Shown piece by piece: positions 1-8,156 of a DNA stretch of 45,284 nucleotides (its first letter is position 1; the number at the start of each line of letters is the position of its first letter). The notes under the pieces were generated by a model. The model had not been told where the DNA came from. It did not search any database and was given only the letters and a program-made list of their open reading frames with translations. Made by a program: the position numbers and the translations under genes. The stretch is from Pseudomonadota bacterium (lineage in GTDB: Bacteria; Pseudomonadota; Alphaproteobacteria; Rhizobiales; Beijerinckiaceae). Location: NCBI GenBank assembly GCA_023450615.1, contig JAEXGT010000019.1:1-45284 (forward strand), read 5' to 3'.

Positions 1-2958
1 GGTCTGTACGCGGAGCTTCTGCAAGAGATCGCCGTATTCATCGAGCGGGTGGCCCGACAGGAAGAAGCCGACCGCATCGTATTCCCGCTGAAGGCGCTCG
101 GCGGCGGGCCACGGCTCGTAGGGTGGAATGCGCAGCTGCACATCCGCCGAGTTCATGCCGCCGAACATGTCGATCATACCGCCATTCGCCGCTTCATAGG
201 ATTGCTGAGCGAGGCTCATCATTGCGTCGATGGAGGCGCAGGCCTTCGCGCGATCCGGCTCCAGCTCGTCGAAGGCGCCGGCGGCAATGAGGTTTTCTAT
301 CGTGCGCTTATTGATTGCCTTCGGGTTGATGCGGCGCGCAAAATCGGCGAGGTCCTTGAAAGGCTCATCCCCCCTCGCCTCCACCACCGCTTCGATGGCC
401 TGCCGCCCCACACCCTTTACGGCTGCCAGGGCGTAGAGGATCGAACCCTGCCCCTCCGCGTCGTAGATCACGTCGAACACGACGCCGGAGCGGTTGATCG
501 AGGGCGGGATCACCTTGAAGCCGAGGCGCTGCGCCTCGCGGCGGAATTCTGAGAGCTTGTCGGTATTGTCGAGATCGAGCGTCATCGACGCGGCGAGGAA
601 CTCGACCGGATAATTCGCCTTCAGGTAAGCTGTCTGGTATGCGACGAGCGCGTAGGCCGCCGCGTGACTTTTGTTAAAGCCGTAATCCGCGAACTTGGCG
701 AGCAGGTCGAAGATCTCGTTGGCTTTCGCCTTGTCGATCCCGCCCTTCATGGAGCCCGATACGAAGCGCTCACGCTGGGCATCCATTTCGGATTTGATCT
801 TCTTACCCATGGCGCGGCGGAGCAAGTCTGCATCGCCGAGCGAGTAACCGGCGAGGACCTTAGCGACCTCCATCACCTGCTCTTGATAGACGATGATGCC
901 GAAGGTTTCGCGCAGGATCGGCTCCAGCTTCTCGTGCGGATACCAATCCTTCTTGTTATGTTCGTCCTTGCCGAGCTTGCGCGCGCAATAGACCGGGATA
1001 TTCGCCATCGGGCCCGGACGATAGAGCGCCACGAGCGCGATGATGTCCTCGAAACGGTCGGTCTCCATCTCGACGAGCGCTTTTCGCATGCCCACGGATT
1101 CCACCTGGAACACGCCGACCGTCTCGCCCTTGCACAGCATCTCGTAGGATTTACGGTCATCGAGCGGCAAAGCCGACAGATCGATCGAGATCCCTTTGCG
1201 TTTGATGAGATCGACAGCCGTGCGCAGAACGGTGAGAGTCTTCAGACCCAGGAAGTCGAACTTCACGAGGCCCGCCTGCTCGACCCATTTCATGTTGAAC
1301 TGGGTCACGCGCATGCCGGTCTTCGGGTCTCGGTAGAGCGGCACCAGCTCCTGCAGCGGACGGTCGCCGATCACGACGCCTGCGGCGTGGGTTGAGGCGT
1401 GGCGATGCAGCCCTTCGAGCTTCTGCGCGATATCGAGCAGGCGCTTAACGACCGGCTCTTCATCGCGCGCCGCTTGGAGTTTCGGCTCGCCCTCGATGGC
1501 CTGTTCCAGCGTCACCGGATTGGCCGGGTTCTGCGGCACGAGCTTGGTGAGCTTGTCCACTTGGCCATACGGCATTTCGAGCACGCGGCCGACGTCGCGC
1601 AAAACGCCTCGGGCAAGCAGCGTACCGAAGGTGATGATCTGCGCGACCTGTTCCTCGCCGTAGCGCTTCTGCACGTAGTCGATCACGCGCTCGCGCCCGT
1701 CGACGCAGAAGTCGATATCGAAGTCGGGCATCGACACGCGTTCGGGATTCAGGAAGCGCTCGAAGAGCAGACCGAACCTGATCGGATCGAGATCGGTGAT
1801 GGTGAGCGCATAGGCGACCAGAGAACCCGCACCCGAACCACGGCCCGGGCCGACGGGGATGTCATGATCCTTCGCCCATTTGATGAAGTCAGCCACGATC
1901 AGGAAGTAGCCGGGAAACTTCATCTTGCGGATGATGCCGACCTCGAAGGCAAGCCGGTCGCGATAATCCCGCTCCGTCAGGCCCGGCGCAGGCCCATGCG
2001 CGGCAAGCCGTCTTGCAAGCCCCTCTTCAGCCTGGCGCTGCAGCTCCTCGCCTTCATCAAGGTTCGCCGCATCAGGGCCGGTGCCGAAGTTCGGCAGGAT
2101 GGGCTTGCGCGTCCTGACGCGGGTCGAGCAGCGCATCGCGATTTCGACAGTGGCGTTCAGGGCATCCGGCAGATCGGAGAACAGCTCCATCATCTGCTGG
2201 CGCGTCTTGAAGTGATGCTCCGGCGACAGGCGGCGGCGGTCGTCATTAGAGACGATCTGCCCTTCCGCGATGGCGAGCAGCGCATCATGCGCTTCATAAT
2301 CCTTCGGAGAGGAGAAGAACGGCTCGTTGGCGGCGACGATGGGAAGCCCGTTGCGGTCCGCGAGCGCGATCAACTCGCCCTCCACCATCCGCTCTTCGTC
2401 CAGGCCGTGACGCTGGATCTCCACATAGAGCTGATGGCCGAAAGCATCTTTCAGGATGTCGAGACGCGCCTGCGCCAGTTCCTGGCGGCCGCCGTTGCGG
2501 AGCGCGCAATCGAGCGGCCCCGTGAAGCCGCCGGTGAGCGCGATCAGCCCCTCGCTATGGCGCGCGAGAATGGGCGCAGCGACACGCGGCTCCTCGCCAA
2601 GCGGCACATCGAAATAGGCCGCGCTCACGAGGCGCATGAGGTTGCGATAGCCCTCCTCGTTCTGCGCGAGCAGCACGATATTGGACGGCACCGGGACCAC
2701 GCGGGCGACCGGATCCGGCTCCTCGAAGCAAACGGAGAGTTGGACGCCGGCGATGGGTTGGATGCCGGACCCGGCCATCTTCTCTGAAAATTCGAGCGCC
2801 CCGAAGAGGTTATTGGTGTCGGTGAGCGCGATCGCCGGCTGCTTGTCGGCAGCGGCGAGCTTTTGCAGTTGCGCGATCTTCAGCGCCCCCTCGAGCAGAG
2901 AATACGAGGAGTGGACGTGCAGATGGACGAAGCCGATGTCTTGAAGAATACGCGCCAT
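1..2958 (-). CDS. dnaE: DNA polymerase III alpha subunit DnaE (DnaE1 type), 3' end outside the window
   Basis: Catalytic subunit of the replicative DNA polymerase III holoenzyme, acting at the replication fork. The frame is open for 986 codons from the ATG at 2958 to the left edge, so the C-terminal part (clamp-binding, OB-fold and tau-contact regions; the family is usually about 1,150 residues) lies outside. The N-terminus starts MARILQDIGF and goes directly into the PHP-domain motif HLHVHSSYS. The palm motif GPGRGSGAGS is present, and the catalytic aspartates are in PDFDIDF at about residues 411-417. The PHP-first beginning fits replicative DnaE1 rather than the SOS mutasome enzyme DnaE2, and no imuA/imuB neighbour is seen. 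It lies 118 bp downstream of the SOS-type small gene on the same strand. A weak GCCCC/GGGGC hairpin without a T run lies between them. Identity is certain; how its transcription relates to the LexA-boxed promoter is open. Confidence 0.97.
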   Translation of the reverse strand, partial: MARILQDIGFVHLHVHSSYSLLEGALKIAQLQKLAAADKQPAIALTDTNNLFGALEFSEKMAGSGIQPIAGVQLSVCFEEPDPVARVVPVPSNIVLLAQNEEGYRNLMRLVSAAYFDVPLGEEPRVAAPILARHSEGLIALTGGFTGPLDCALRNGGRQELAQARLDILKDAFGHQLYVEIQRHGLDEERMVEGELIALADRNGLPIVAANEPFFSSPKDYEAHDALLAIAEGQIVSNDDRRRLSPEHHFKTRQQMMELFSDLPDALNATVEIAMRCSTRVRTRKPILPNFGTGPDAANLDEGEELQRQAEEGLARRLAAHGPAPGLTERDYRDRLAFEVGIIRKMKFPGYFLIVADFIKWAKDHDIPVGPGRGSGAGSLVAYALTITDLDPIRFGLLFERFLNPERVSMPDFDIDFCVDGRERVIDYVQKRYGEEQVAQIITFGTLLARGVLRDVGRVLEMPYGQVDKLTKLVPQNPANPVTLEQAIEGEPKLQAARDEEPVVKRLLDIAQKLEGLHRHASTHAAGVVIGDRPLQELVPLYRDPKTGMRVTQFNMKWVEQAGLVKFDFLGLKTLTVLRTAVDLIKRKGISIDLSALPLDDRKSYEMLCKGETVGVFQVESVGMRKALVEMETDRFEDIIALVALYRPGPMANIPVYCARKLGKDEHNKKDWYPHEKLEPILRETFGIIVYQEQVMEVAKVLAGYSLGDADLLRRAMGKKIKSEMDAQRERFVSGSMKGGIDKAKANEIFDLLAKFADYGFNKSHAAAYALVAYQTAYLKANYPVEFLAASMTLDLDNTDKLSEFRREAQRLGFKVIPPSINRSGVVFDVIYDAEGQGSILYALAAVKGVGRQAIEAVVEARGDEPFKDLADFARRINPKAINKRTIENLIAAGAFDELEPDRAKACASIDAMMSLAQQSYEAANGGMIDMFGGMNSADVQLRIPPYEPWPAAERLQREYDAVGFFLSGHPLDEYGDLLQKLRVQT

Positions 2959-3076
2959 GAAACTCTACTCTATGAATGGCGCGCATATTGCCACGATTCT
3001 TGCCCCTGAATGCCTAACGGGGCATAAGGAGGACTACCTTCCTGTGAATCCCGTGGATCTGTGTGGATTGCGGGTA

Positions 3077-3178
3077 TCAGGCGACCGGGGCCAGCACCAG
3101 AGCCCAGATTGCCACGGCGGAACCGAACATGGCCAGAGAGGTAAGTTCAGCGGCGGTCTCGAGGATGATGCGAACCAT
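3077..3178 (-). CDS. 33-residue predicted membrane peptide under LexA-type control (SidA-like by analogy only)
   Basis: The ATG at 3178 is followed by 33 codons and TGA at 3077. A GGAG ribosome-binding site lies 7 nt upstream (3184-3190 region). The peptide starts MVRIILETAAEL and continues as one hydrophobic stretch (about residues 12-30, with Trp25) ending in a Pro-Val-Ala tail, so it reads as a single-pass inner-membrane peptide with acidic residues Glu7 and Glu11 near the start. Third codon positions are mostly G or C, as in real genes of this chromosome. Its promoter carries two perfect GTTC-N7-GTTC LexA boxes. Caulobacter SidA, a 29-residue SOS-induced inner-membrane inhibitor of cell division, is a precedent for size, location and regulation; I cannot show homology. 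I do not recognise the family. Function is unknown; an SOS-linked role in division or the membrane is inference. Confidence 0.72.
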   Translation of the reverse strand: MVRIILETAAELTSLAMFGSAVAIWALVLAPVA

Positions 3179-3191
3179 TTTTGATCTCCGT

Positions 3192-3235
3192 GTTCTCTAT
3201 GTGTTCAATTATGTTCGATAAACGTTCCCTGTAAA
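3192..3235 (-). promoter_or_regulatory. LexA-regulated promoter: two GTTC-N7-GTTC boxes over a -35/-10 pair
   Basis: Four GTTC tetramers start at 3192, 3203, 3213 and 3224. The first pair (3192-3206) and the last pair (3213-3227) are each separated by exactly 7 bases, matching the alphaproteobacterial LexA operator GTTC-N7-GTTC (GAAC-N7-GAAC on the other strand). On the minus strand a -35-like TTTACA (3235-3230) and a -10-like CATAAT (3213-3208) are 16 bp apart. One box fills the spacer and the other covers the expected transcription start, just upstream of the ribosome-binding site of the 33-codon gene. This placement is what a repressor-controlled promoter should look like. Binding itself is inferred. 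Confidence 0.78.
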
Positions 3236-3333
3236 GCGCCTGTGAATTGGGCTGTGCAGATGGAGTCAACAAAGGCTTAAGACGCAAGGAGACAACCCCT
3301 CGAACGCTCTGCGAGCGGAGGGCAGAGGGAGCC

Positions 3334-3342
3334 TGTGGATAA
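3334..3342 (+). promoter_or_regulatory. Single perfect DnaA-box match
   Basis: TGTGGATAA is the reverse complement of the DnaA consensus TTATCCACA. It lies just past the lolD stop codon, upstream of the small SOS gene and dnaE. Weaker look-alikes occur at 3043-3051, 3062-3070 and 3241-3249. One exact 9-mer can occur by chance, so a regulatory role is speculative. Confidence 0.25.
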
Positions 3343-3346
3343 GCGG

Positions 3347-4042
3347 TTAAGGGAGCTGGACGATCTGCCCGTCCCGGATCGTCACGCGGCGATCCATCCG
3401 GGCGGCAAGTTCCAGATTATGCGTCGCGATCAGCGCCGCGAGGCGTGAGGCCCGCACGATCGCAACGAGGGTTTGAAACACCCGGTCGGCAGTGTGCGGA
3501 TCGAGATTCCCCGTAGGCTCGTCGGCGAGCAGCAGGCGCGGTGCATTGGCAACGGCCCGGGCGATGGCGACACGCTGCTGCTCGCCGCCGGAGAGCTCAC
3601 CAGGGCGGTGCTTGAGGCGCTTGCCCAGCCCGAGGAAAGTCAGAAGCTGGGTTCCGCGATCCTCGGCCTCGGCCTTCTGCAAGCCGCGAATGAGCTGCGG
3701 CATCACCACGTTCTCCAGCGCGGACAATTCCGGCAGCAGATGGTGGAACTGATAGACGAAGCCCAGCTCCTCGCGACGAATACGCGTACGTTCCTTGTCG
3801 CTCATATGAGAAGTCGGCTTGCCGCCCACGAAAACCTCGCCGCCGTCAGGCTTCTCCAGCAAGCCCGCCACGTGCAGCAGCGTCGACTTGCCCGTGCCCG
3901 AGGGGGCGATGAGCGCTACGATCTCTCCTGGCCAAATCGCAAGCTCCGCCCCCCGCAGCACCTCCAGGAAGGTATCTCCCTGGGGATAGCGGCGCTCGAC
4001 TTGGGACAGGTGAAGGGCGGGCTGAGTTTGTCCGGACGCCAT
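3347..4042 (-). CDS. lolD: Lipoprotein-releasing ABC transporter ATPase LolD
   Basis: ATP-binding subunit of the Lol system, which extracts outer-membrane lipoproteins from the inner membrane for transfer to LolA. The 231 residues contain Walker A APSGTGKST at about 46-54, the ABC signature LSGGEQQ at about 150-156 and Walker B LLLADEPTG at about 170-178. A histidine of the H-loop is in ATHNLEL near the end. The length is normal for LolD and the family signature segment GNLDP is present. It starts 2 bp after the lolC stop, so the two are translated from one transcript. Similar ABC ATPases such as FtsE or MacB-type proteins are excluded mainly by the adjacent LolC. Downstream is a CTCTGC/GCAGAG hairpin (about 3308-3328) without a T run, so termination there is uncertain. 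Confidence 0.95.
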   Translation of the reverse strand: MASGQTQPALHLSQVERRYPQGDTFLEVLRGAELAIWPGEIVALIAPSGTGKSTLLHVAGLLEKPDGGEVFVGGKPTSHMSDKERTRIRREELGFVYQFHHLLPELSALENVVMPQLIRGLQKAEAEDRGTQLLTFLGLGKRLKHRPGELSGGEQQRVAIARAVANAPRLLLADEPTGNLDPHTADRVFQTLVAIVRASRLAALIATHNLELAARMDRRVTIRDGQIVQLP

Positions 4043-4044
4043 GT

Positions 4045-5319
4045 CTAACCGTAACGCAACGCTTCAACGGGATCGAGCTTCGCAGCTCGCCAGGAGGGAT
4101 AGAGGGTCGCCAGCAATGACAGAACCATCGCCATGACGAGGATCGTGGTGACCTCCGTCGGGTTCACCTCGGCCGGCAGGCGGCTCAGGAAATAGAGCTC
4201 CGCCGGGAAGAGATTGGTGTTCGTCAGCTTGGAGATGAAATCACGGATGGCCTCGACATTAAGCGCAAGGAGAAGTCCCAATCCGAAGCCCGCAATCGTT
4301 CCGACGATGCCAATGGATGCGCCCGTGATCAGGAAGATGCGCATGATCGCGCCACGCGTCGCGCCCATGGTGCGCAAGATCGCAATATCCTCCGACTTGT
4401 CCTTCACGAGCATGATGAGGCCTGAGATGATATTCAGCGCAGCCACCAGAACGATGAGGGTAAGGATCAGGAACATCACGTTCCGCTCAACCTCCAGGGC
4501 GCCGAAAAAGGTTCGGTTGCGCTGTCGCCAATCGGTCATGAGAACCGGACGGCCCGCTGCCTCCTCAATGGCCGCACGCGCCTCGTCCACCCTGTCGGCG
4601 TCATTGAGATAGACCTCGATGAGCTGCACGTCGCCCTGCCGATTGAAGTAGTTCTGCGCCTCAGTGAGAGGCATGAAGACGAATGTTGAATCGAATTCGG
4701 ACATGCCGATTTCGAACACCGCCTTCACCGGATACCCCTTCACGCGCGGCGCGGTTCCGAAGGGCGTCGCGGCCCCACGAGGCGTGATGAGAGTCAGCGT
4801 GTCGCCTGCCTGTATCGACAGCGATTCAGCAAGGCGGCGGCCGATGGCGACGCCCTCACCTTCATCGAAATTGTCGAGCGTGCCCTGGCGCAGATTGCCG
4901 GCGATATGCTCGACCTGACGAAGATCGTTGCCGCGAATGCCGCGCACCAGAACGCCGCTGCCATTGTACTGCGAAGACCCGAAGGCCTGCCCTTCCACGA
5001 GCGGGATCGCCCGCTTCACGCCCGGCACGGCGGCGATGCGCGCGGCCACTTCCGGGTAGTCCGTGAGCGGGCTCTCGATGGGTGCAACGAAGATGTGGCC
5101 GTTGATGCCGACAATCTTGTCGAGCAACTCCTTGCGGAAGCCGTTCATGACAGAGAGCACCACGATGAGCGTCGCAACGCCCAGCATGATGCCGAGGAAC
5201 GAGAAGCCCGCGATGACCGACACGAACCCTTCCCGCCGCCGCGTACGCAGGTAGCGCCCAGCGAGCATCCACTCGAAAGGCGAGAAAGGTTTGGTTCCGG
5301 TCGGTGCTTCTTTGGCCAT
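4045..5319 (-). CDS. lolC: Lipoprotein-releasing system permease LolC/LolE family
   Basis: Membrane subunit of the Lol exporter, partner of LolD. The 424 residues show the FtsX/MacB-like plan: an N-terminal cytoplasmic stretch and first membrane helix (about 28-60, SVMNGFRKELLDKIVGINGH follows), a large periplasmic domain (about 60-275) and three more helices (about 280-310, 325-355 and 385-410), ending YPSWRAAKLDPVEALRYG, typical of the family. Only one permease gene is present, which fits organisms where a single LolC/E-type protein (sometimes called LolF) serves as homodimer; a second copy elsewhere cannot be ruled out. It begins 6 bp after proS and is followed at 2 bp by lolD, giving the order proS-lolC-lolD, common in alphaproteobacteria. 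The ribosome-binding site is weak, suggesting translational coupling to proS. Confidence 0.94.
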   Translation of the reverse strand: MAKEAPTGTKPFSPFEWMLAGRYLRTRRREGFVSVIAGFSFLGIMLGVATLIVVLSVMNGFRKELLDKIVGINGHIFVAPIESPLTDYPEVAARIAAVPGVKRAIPLVEGQAFGSSQYNGSGVLVRGIRGNDLRQVEHIAGNLRQGTLDNFDEGEGVAIGRRLAESLSIQAGDTLTLITPRGAATPFGTAPRVKGYPVKAVFEIGMSEFDSTFVFMPLTEAQNYFNRQGDVQLIEVYLNDADRVDEARAAIEEAAGRPVLMTDWRQRNRTFFGALEVERNVMFLILTLIVLVAALNIISGLIMLVKDKSEDIAILRTMGATRGAIMRIFLITGASIGIVGTIAGFGLGLLLALNVEAIRDFISKLTNTNLFPAELYFLSRLPAEVNPTEVTTILVMAMVLSLLATLYPSWRAAKLDPVEALRYG

Positions 5320-5325
5320 GTGGTC

Positions 5326-6654
5326 TTATTTATGTGCCGTCAGCCGCGAGACCACATCATCGACCGACAAAAGCTCACGCTCGCCCGTCCCGCGGTGCTT
5401 CAGCTCCACCTTGCCTTCGGCGAGGCTCTTGGGGCCGATCAGCACCTGCCATGGCACGCCGATGAGATCGGCGGTGGCGAACTTACCGCCTGGGCGCTCG
5501 TCGCGGTCGTCATAGAGCACGTCGCGTCCGGCTGCAGAAAGCTCGCGGTAGAGACGCTCGCTGGCGGCATCCGTGCCGGAATCGCCGACTTTGAGGTTGA
5601 GGATCGCGACATCGAACGGGGCGACGGCTTCCGGCCAGATGATGCCGTTTTCGTCGTGGCTCGCCTCGATGATCGCGGCGATCAGGCGGCTCGGCCCGAT
5701 GCCGTAGGAACCCATATGGACCGGCCTCTCCTGCCCGTCCGGTCCCATGACCTTCGCCCCCATCGGCTCCGAGTATTTGGTGCCGAAATAGAAGATATGG
5801 CCGACCTCGATGCCGCGGGCCGACATCTTCTTGTCCTCGGGAACCGCGTTGAAGGCGGCTTCATCGTGCATCTCGGACGTCGCGGCGTAGAGCGAGGTCC
5901 ATTTATCAACGATGCCCTGAAGCCCCGCGATATCGTCGAAATCGGTGTCCTCTGCCGGGATGTCGTAATTCAGATAATCCGCGTGGCTGAACACCTCGCT
6001 CTCGCCCGTGGAGGCGAGAATGATGAACTCGTGGCTCAGGTTGCCGCCGATGGGGCCGGTATCGGCGCGCATCGGGATCGCCTTCAGGCCCATGCGGGCG
6101 AAGGTGCGCAAATAGGCCACGAACATCTTGTTGTAGGAGTGAACCGCGCCTGCCTGATCGAGATCGAAGGAATAGGCGTCCTTCATCAGGAACTCGCGGG
6201 AGCGCATGACGCCGAAGCGCGGGCGCACCTCGTCGCGGAACTTCCATTGGATGTGATAAAGATTCAACGGCAGATCCTTGTAGGATCGCACATAGCCCCG
6301 GAAAATCTCCGTGATCATTTCCTCATTGGTGGGGCCGAAGAGCATCTCGCGCTCGTGGCGATCCTGGATGCGCAGCATCTCCTTGCCATAGGCGTCGTAG
6401 CGGCCCGACTCGCGCCAGAGATCGGCGGACTGGATCGTCGGCATCAGCAGCTCGATGGCGCCGGAGCGATTCTGCTCCTCGCGGACAATCGCGTTGATCT
6501 TGTTGAGCACCTTGAGGCCCAGCGGAAGCCAAGCGTAAATGCCCGCCGCTTCCTGGCGGATCATGCCAGTGCGCAGCATCAAGCGGTGGGAAACGATCTC
6601 CGCCTCTTTCGGCGTCTCGCGGAGAATGGGGAGGAAATAGCGGCTCAAACGCAT
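5326..6654 (-). CDS. proS: Prolyl-tRNA synthetase (short bacterial type)
   Basis: Class II aminoacyl-tRNA synthetase that charges tRNA-Pro in the cytoplasm. The 442 residues begin MRLSRYFLPILRETPKEAE and include motif 2 with the conserved Arg in KFRDEVRPRFGVMRSREF (about 138-155), motif 3 with GSYGIGPSRL, and a C-terminal anticodon-binding domain with GVPWQVLIGPKSL. The E. coli-type editing insertion domain is missing: about 440 rather than 570 residues is normal for the alphaproteobacterial form, so this is not a truncation. It is probably first in the proS-lolC-lolD transcript, since a 397-bp gap lies upstream. A perfect inverted repeat GAGTC-AC-GACTC sits at about 6690-6701 in the leader; its role is unknown. 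Confidence 0.97.
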   Translation of the reverse strand: MRLSRYFLPILRETPKEAEIVSHRLMLRTGMIRQEAAGIYAWLPLGLKVLNKINAIVREEQNRSGAIELLMPTIQSADLWRESGRYDAYGKEMLRIQDRHEREMLFGPTNEEMITEIFRGYVRSYKDLPLNLYHIQWKFRDEVRPRFGVMRSREFLMKDAYSFDLDQAGAVHSYNKMFVAYLRTFARMGLKAIPMRADTGPIGGNLSHEFIILASTGESEVFSHADYLNYDIPAEDTDFDDIAGLQGIVDKWTSLYAATSEMHDEAAFNAVPEDKKMSARGIEVGHIFYFGTKYSEPMGAKVMGPDGQERPVHMGSYGIGPSRLIAAIIEASHDENGIIWPEAVAPFDVAILNLKVGDSGTDAASERLYRELSAAGRDVLYDDRDERPGGKFATADLIGVPWQVLIGPKSLAEGKVELKHRGTGERELLSVDDVVSRLTAHK

Positions 6655-7000
6655 AGGACGCCTTCAGTCTCGTTCAGGAATGGAACAGTGAGTCACGACT
6701 CGTTTCCAGCACACAACACAGGCCTTGAGGAAAAGACAAGTTACCATTGCCCCTACGGGCCTGCGGCGAGTTGGATTAGACCAAAGATCAATACAATAAA
6801 TGCCTCAAAATGCATCAGGAGCCGCCCAAAAAAGGTGACACCGCCGGGCAAGGCAATTATAAAGAAAAAACTAACGTCTCAGACCTTCAATCAGGCAGAG
6901 GCTGCGGTCCGAGTTTCGGGAGGAACAAGATCCCCAAGCGCCCAACAGGCGCAGGCGCCAAGAAGCCAGGGGTCATAAACAACGCCAAAAGGCGTTTCAG
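6655..7000. other. Gene-poor AT-rich gap upstream of proS
   Basis: No supported gene here. The stretch is visibly richer in A and T than its surroundings. On the minus strand it holds a hydrophobic 20-codon frame (6815-6753, MHFEAFIVLIFGL...) and a 29-codon frame starting near 6977; neither has a clear ribosome-binding site. The proS promoter should lie in the left part, but I see no convincing -35/-10 pair. Confidence 0.5.
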
Positions 7001-7028
7001 GCAAGGCGAAAGCCTTGCTTTTTCTTTT
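6981..7028 (+). terminator. Two stacked hairpins ending in a T tract (plus-strand terminator)
   Basis: AACGCC-AAAA-GGCGTT (about 6981-6996) is followed by GCAAGGC-GAAA-GCCTTGC (7001-7018) and then TTTTTCTTTTT (7019-7029). The second hairpin with its T run is a good rho-independent terminator reading rightwards. Read leftwards, the AACGCC hairpin followed by GTTTAT may also stop transcription from ftrA, whose stop codon is at 7052. No plus-strand gene ends here, so the rightward function is unexplained. Confidence 0.6.
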
Positions 7029-7051
7029 TGATTACCTCGATTTCCTAGTCT

Positions 7052-8059
7052 CTACTTCCCGTTGTCAAACTGGGCCTTGCCGAATCTCGCCCTATAGGCA
7101 CTGGGGCTCGTCCGCAACCGCGACCGGAAGTGATGCCTCAGCGCCTCAAGCGACCCGAATCCACTTAGTTCCGCGATCGTCTCAAGAGGCACGCTCTCCT
7201 GTCGCTCCAGCAACTCCCGAGCCCGGGAAAGCCGTTCCAGGACGATCCATTCACCAGGCGAACATCCAGTCGTCTCTTCGAAGCGGCGCTGGAAGGTGCG
7301 GGCGCTCATCCCGACCCTCTCAGCAAGCCGACTGATCGTCAGGTCACTGTCTATGTGCTCCCTCATCCAGTCGATGAGCGTGCTCAGGCGGCCCCCTTCA
7401 TGTAACCGGGGCACGGGCCGTTCGATGAACTGGGCCTGCCCTCCATCCCTGTGCGGCGGCACGACCAGACGGCGCGCCACGCTGTTGGCGACATCCGGTC
7501 CGTAATCTGTGCGGACAATGTGAAGACATAGGTCAATACCGGCAGCGCTCCCGGCTGCGGTCAGAATCGAGCCTTCATCGACATAGAGAACGTCAGGCTC
7601 GATGCTCACGCTAGGATGGCTGGCCTTCAGCCTGTCGATGTAGCGCCAGTGCGTCGTCGCACGGCGGCCATTGAGCAGTCCCGTTGCAGCAAGCACGAAT
7701 ACGCCAGAACAAAGGGAAGCCAGCCGCGCCCCTCTCTCATGCGCACGGCGCAGAGCCGTTACGAGGTCGGCGGGGACTGCCTCACCGGGCCCACGCCAGC
7801 CAGGCACGATCACGAGATCGGCTTCGTCGAGAGCCGAAAGCCCGGAATCGGGTATGATGCTAAGCCCTCCAGCGGCTCTCATGGGACCATTCTCAATTCC
7901 GCAGACTGAGTACTGATACCAGCTACGGCCCATCTCCGGACGAGGCAAGCCGAAGACTTCATAGGCAACCCCGAACTCGAAGGTGCAAAGCCCGTCATAG
8001 GCCAACACAGCAACGAGGGGCCCGACAGGCGCGTTTGGCTTCAATTCCGCATTTGGCAT
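7052..8059 (-). CDS. ftrA: FtrA/GlxA-family AraC-type regulator with DJ-1/PfpI domain
   Basis: Transcription regulator with an N-terminal DJ-1/PfpI (class I amidotransferase-like) domain at about residues 15-200 and a C-terminal AraC-type double helix-turn-helix at about 228-328. Family marks include LCSGVFVLAATGLLNG with Cys117 at the nucleophile-elbow position and RRATTHWR. The HTH part reads LTISRLAERVGMSARTFQRR and later TSPSAYRARF. I chose the ATG at 8059 (335 residues). A TTG at 8089 would add 10 residues and has a GGAGGGAG element, but at a long spacing. It is divergent from the rhodanese gene at 8157 across about 97 bp, an arrangement that suggests it controls that gene. The inducer is unknown; the symbol is by family resemblance. 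Confidence 0.85.
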   Translation of the reverse strand: MPNAELKPNAPVGPLVAVLAYDGLCTFEFGVAYEVFGLPRPEMGRSWYQYSVCGIENGPMRAAGGLSIIPDSGLSALDEADLVIVPGWRGPGEAVPADLVTALRRAHERGARLASLCSGVFVLAATGLLNGRRATTHWRYIDRLKASHPSVSIEPDVLYVDEGSILTAAGSAAGIDLCLHIVRTDYGPDVANSVARRLVVPPHRDGGQAQFIERPVPRLHEGGRLSTLIDWMREHIDSDLTISRLAERVGMSARTFQRRFEETTGCSPGEWIVLERLSRARELLERQESVPLETIAELSGFGSLEALRHHFRSRLRTSPSAYRARFGKAQFDNGK

Positions 8060-8156
8060 GATCTGAACGCTAAATGGCAATCGCGCCAATGTCCAGAAAT
8101 CTCCCTCCTGTGTAGCCTTGTCCTCCTAAACAACCTGACTGAAGAGGACGAGGCCG

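Noticed and set aside
6753..6815. Hydrophobic 20-codon minus-strand frame upstream of proS
   Set aside because: No ribosome-binding site, AT-rich codons unlike this genome, and too short to judge without comparison.
4906..6978. 690-codon open frame on the plus strand across lolC and proS
   Set aside because: It is antisense to two certain genes, has no family-like motif, and arises from GC bias in the third codon position of the real genes.
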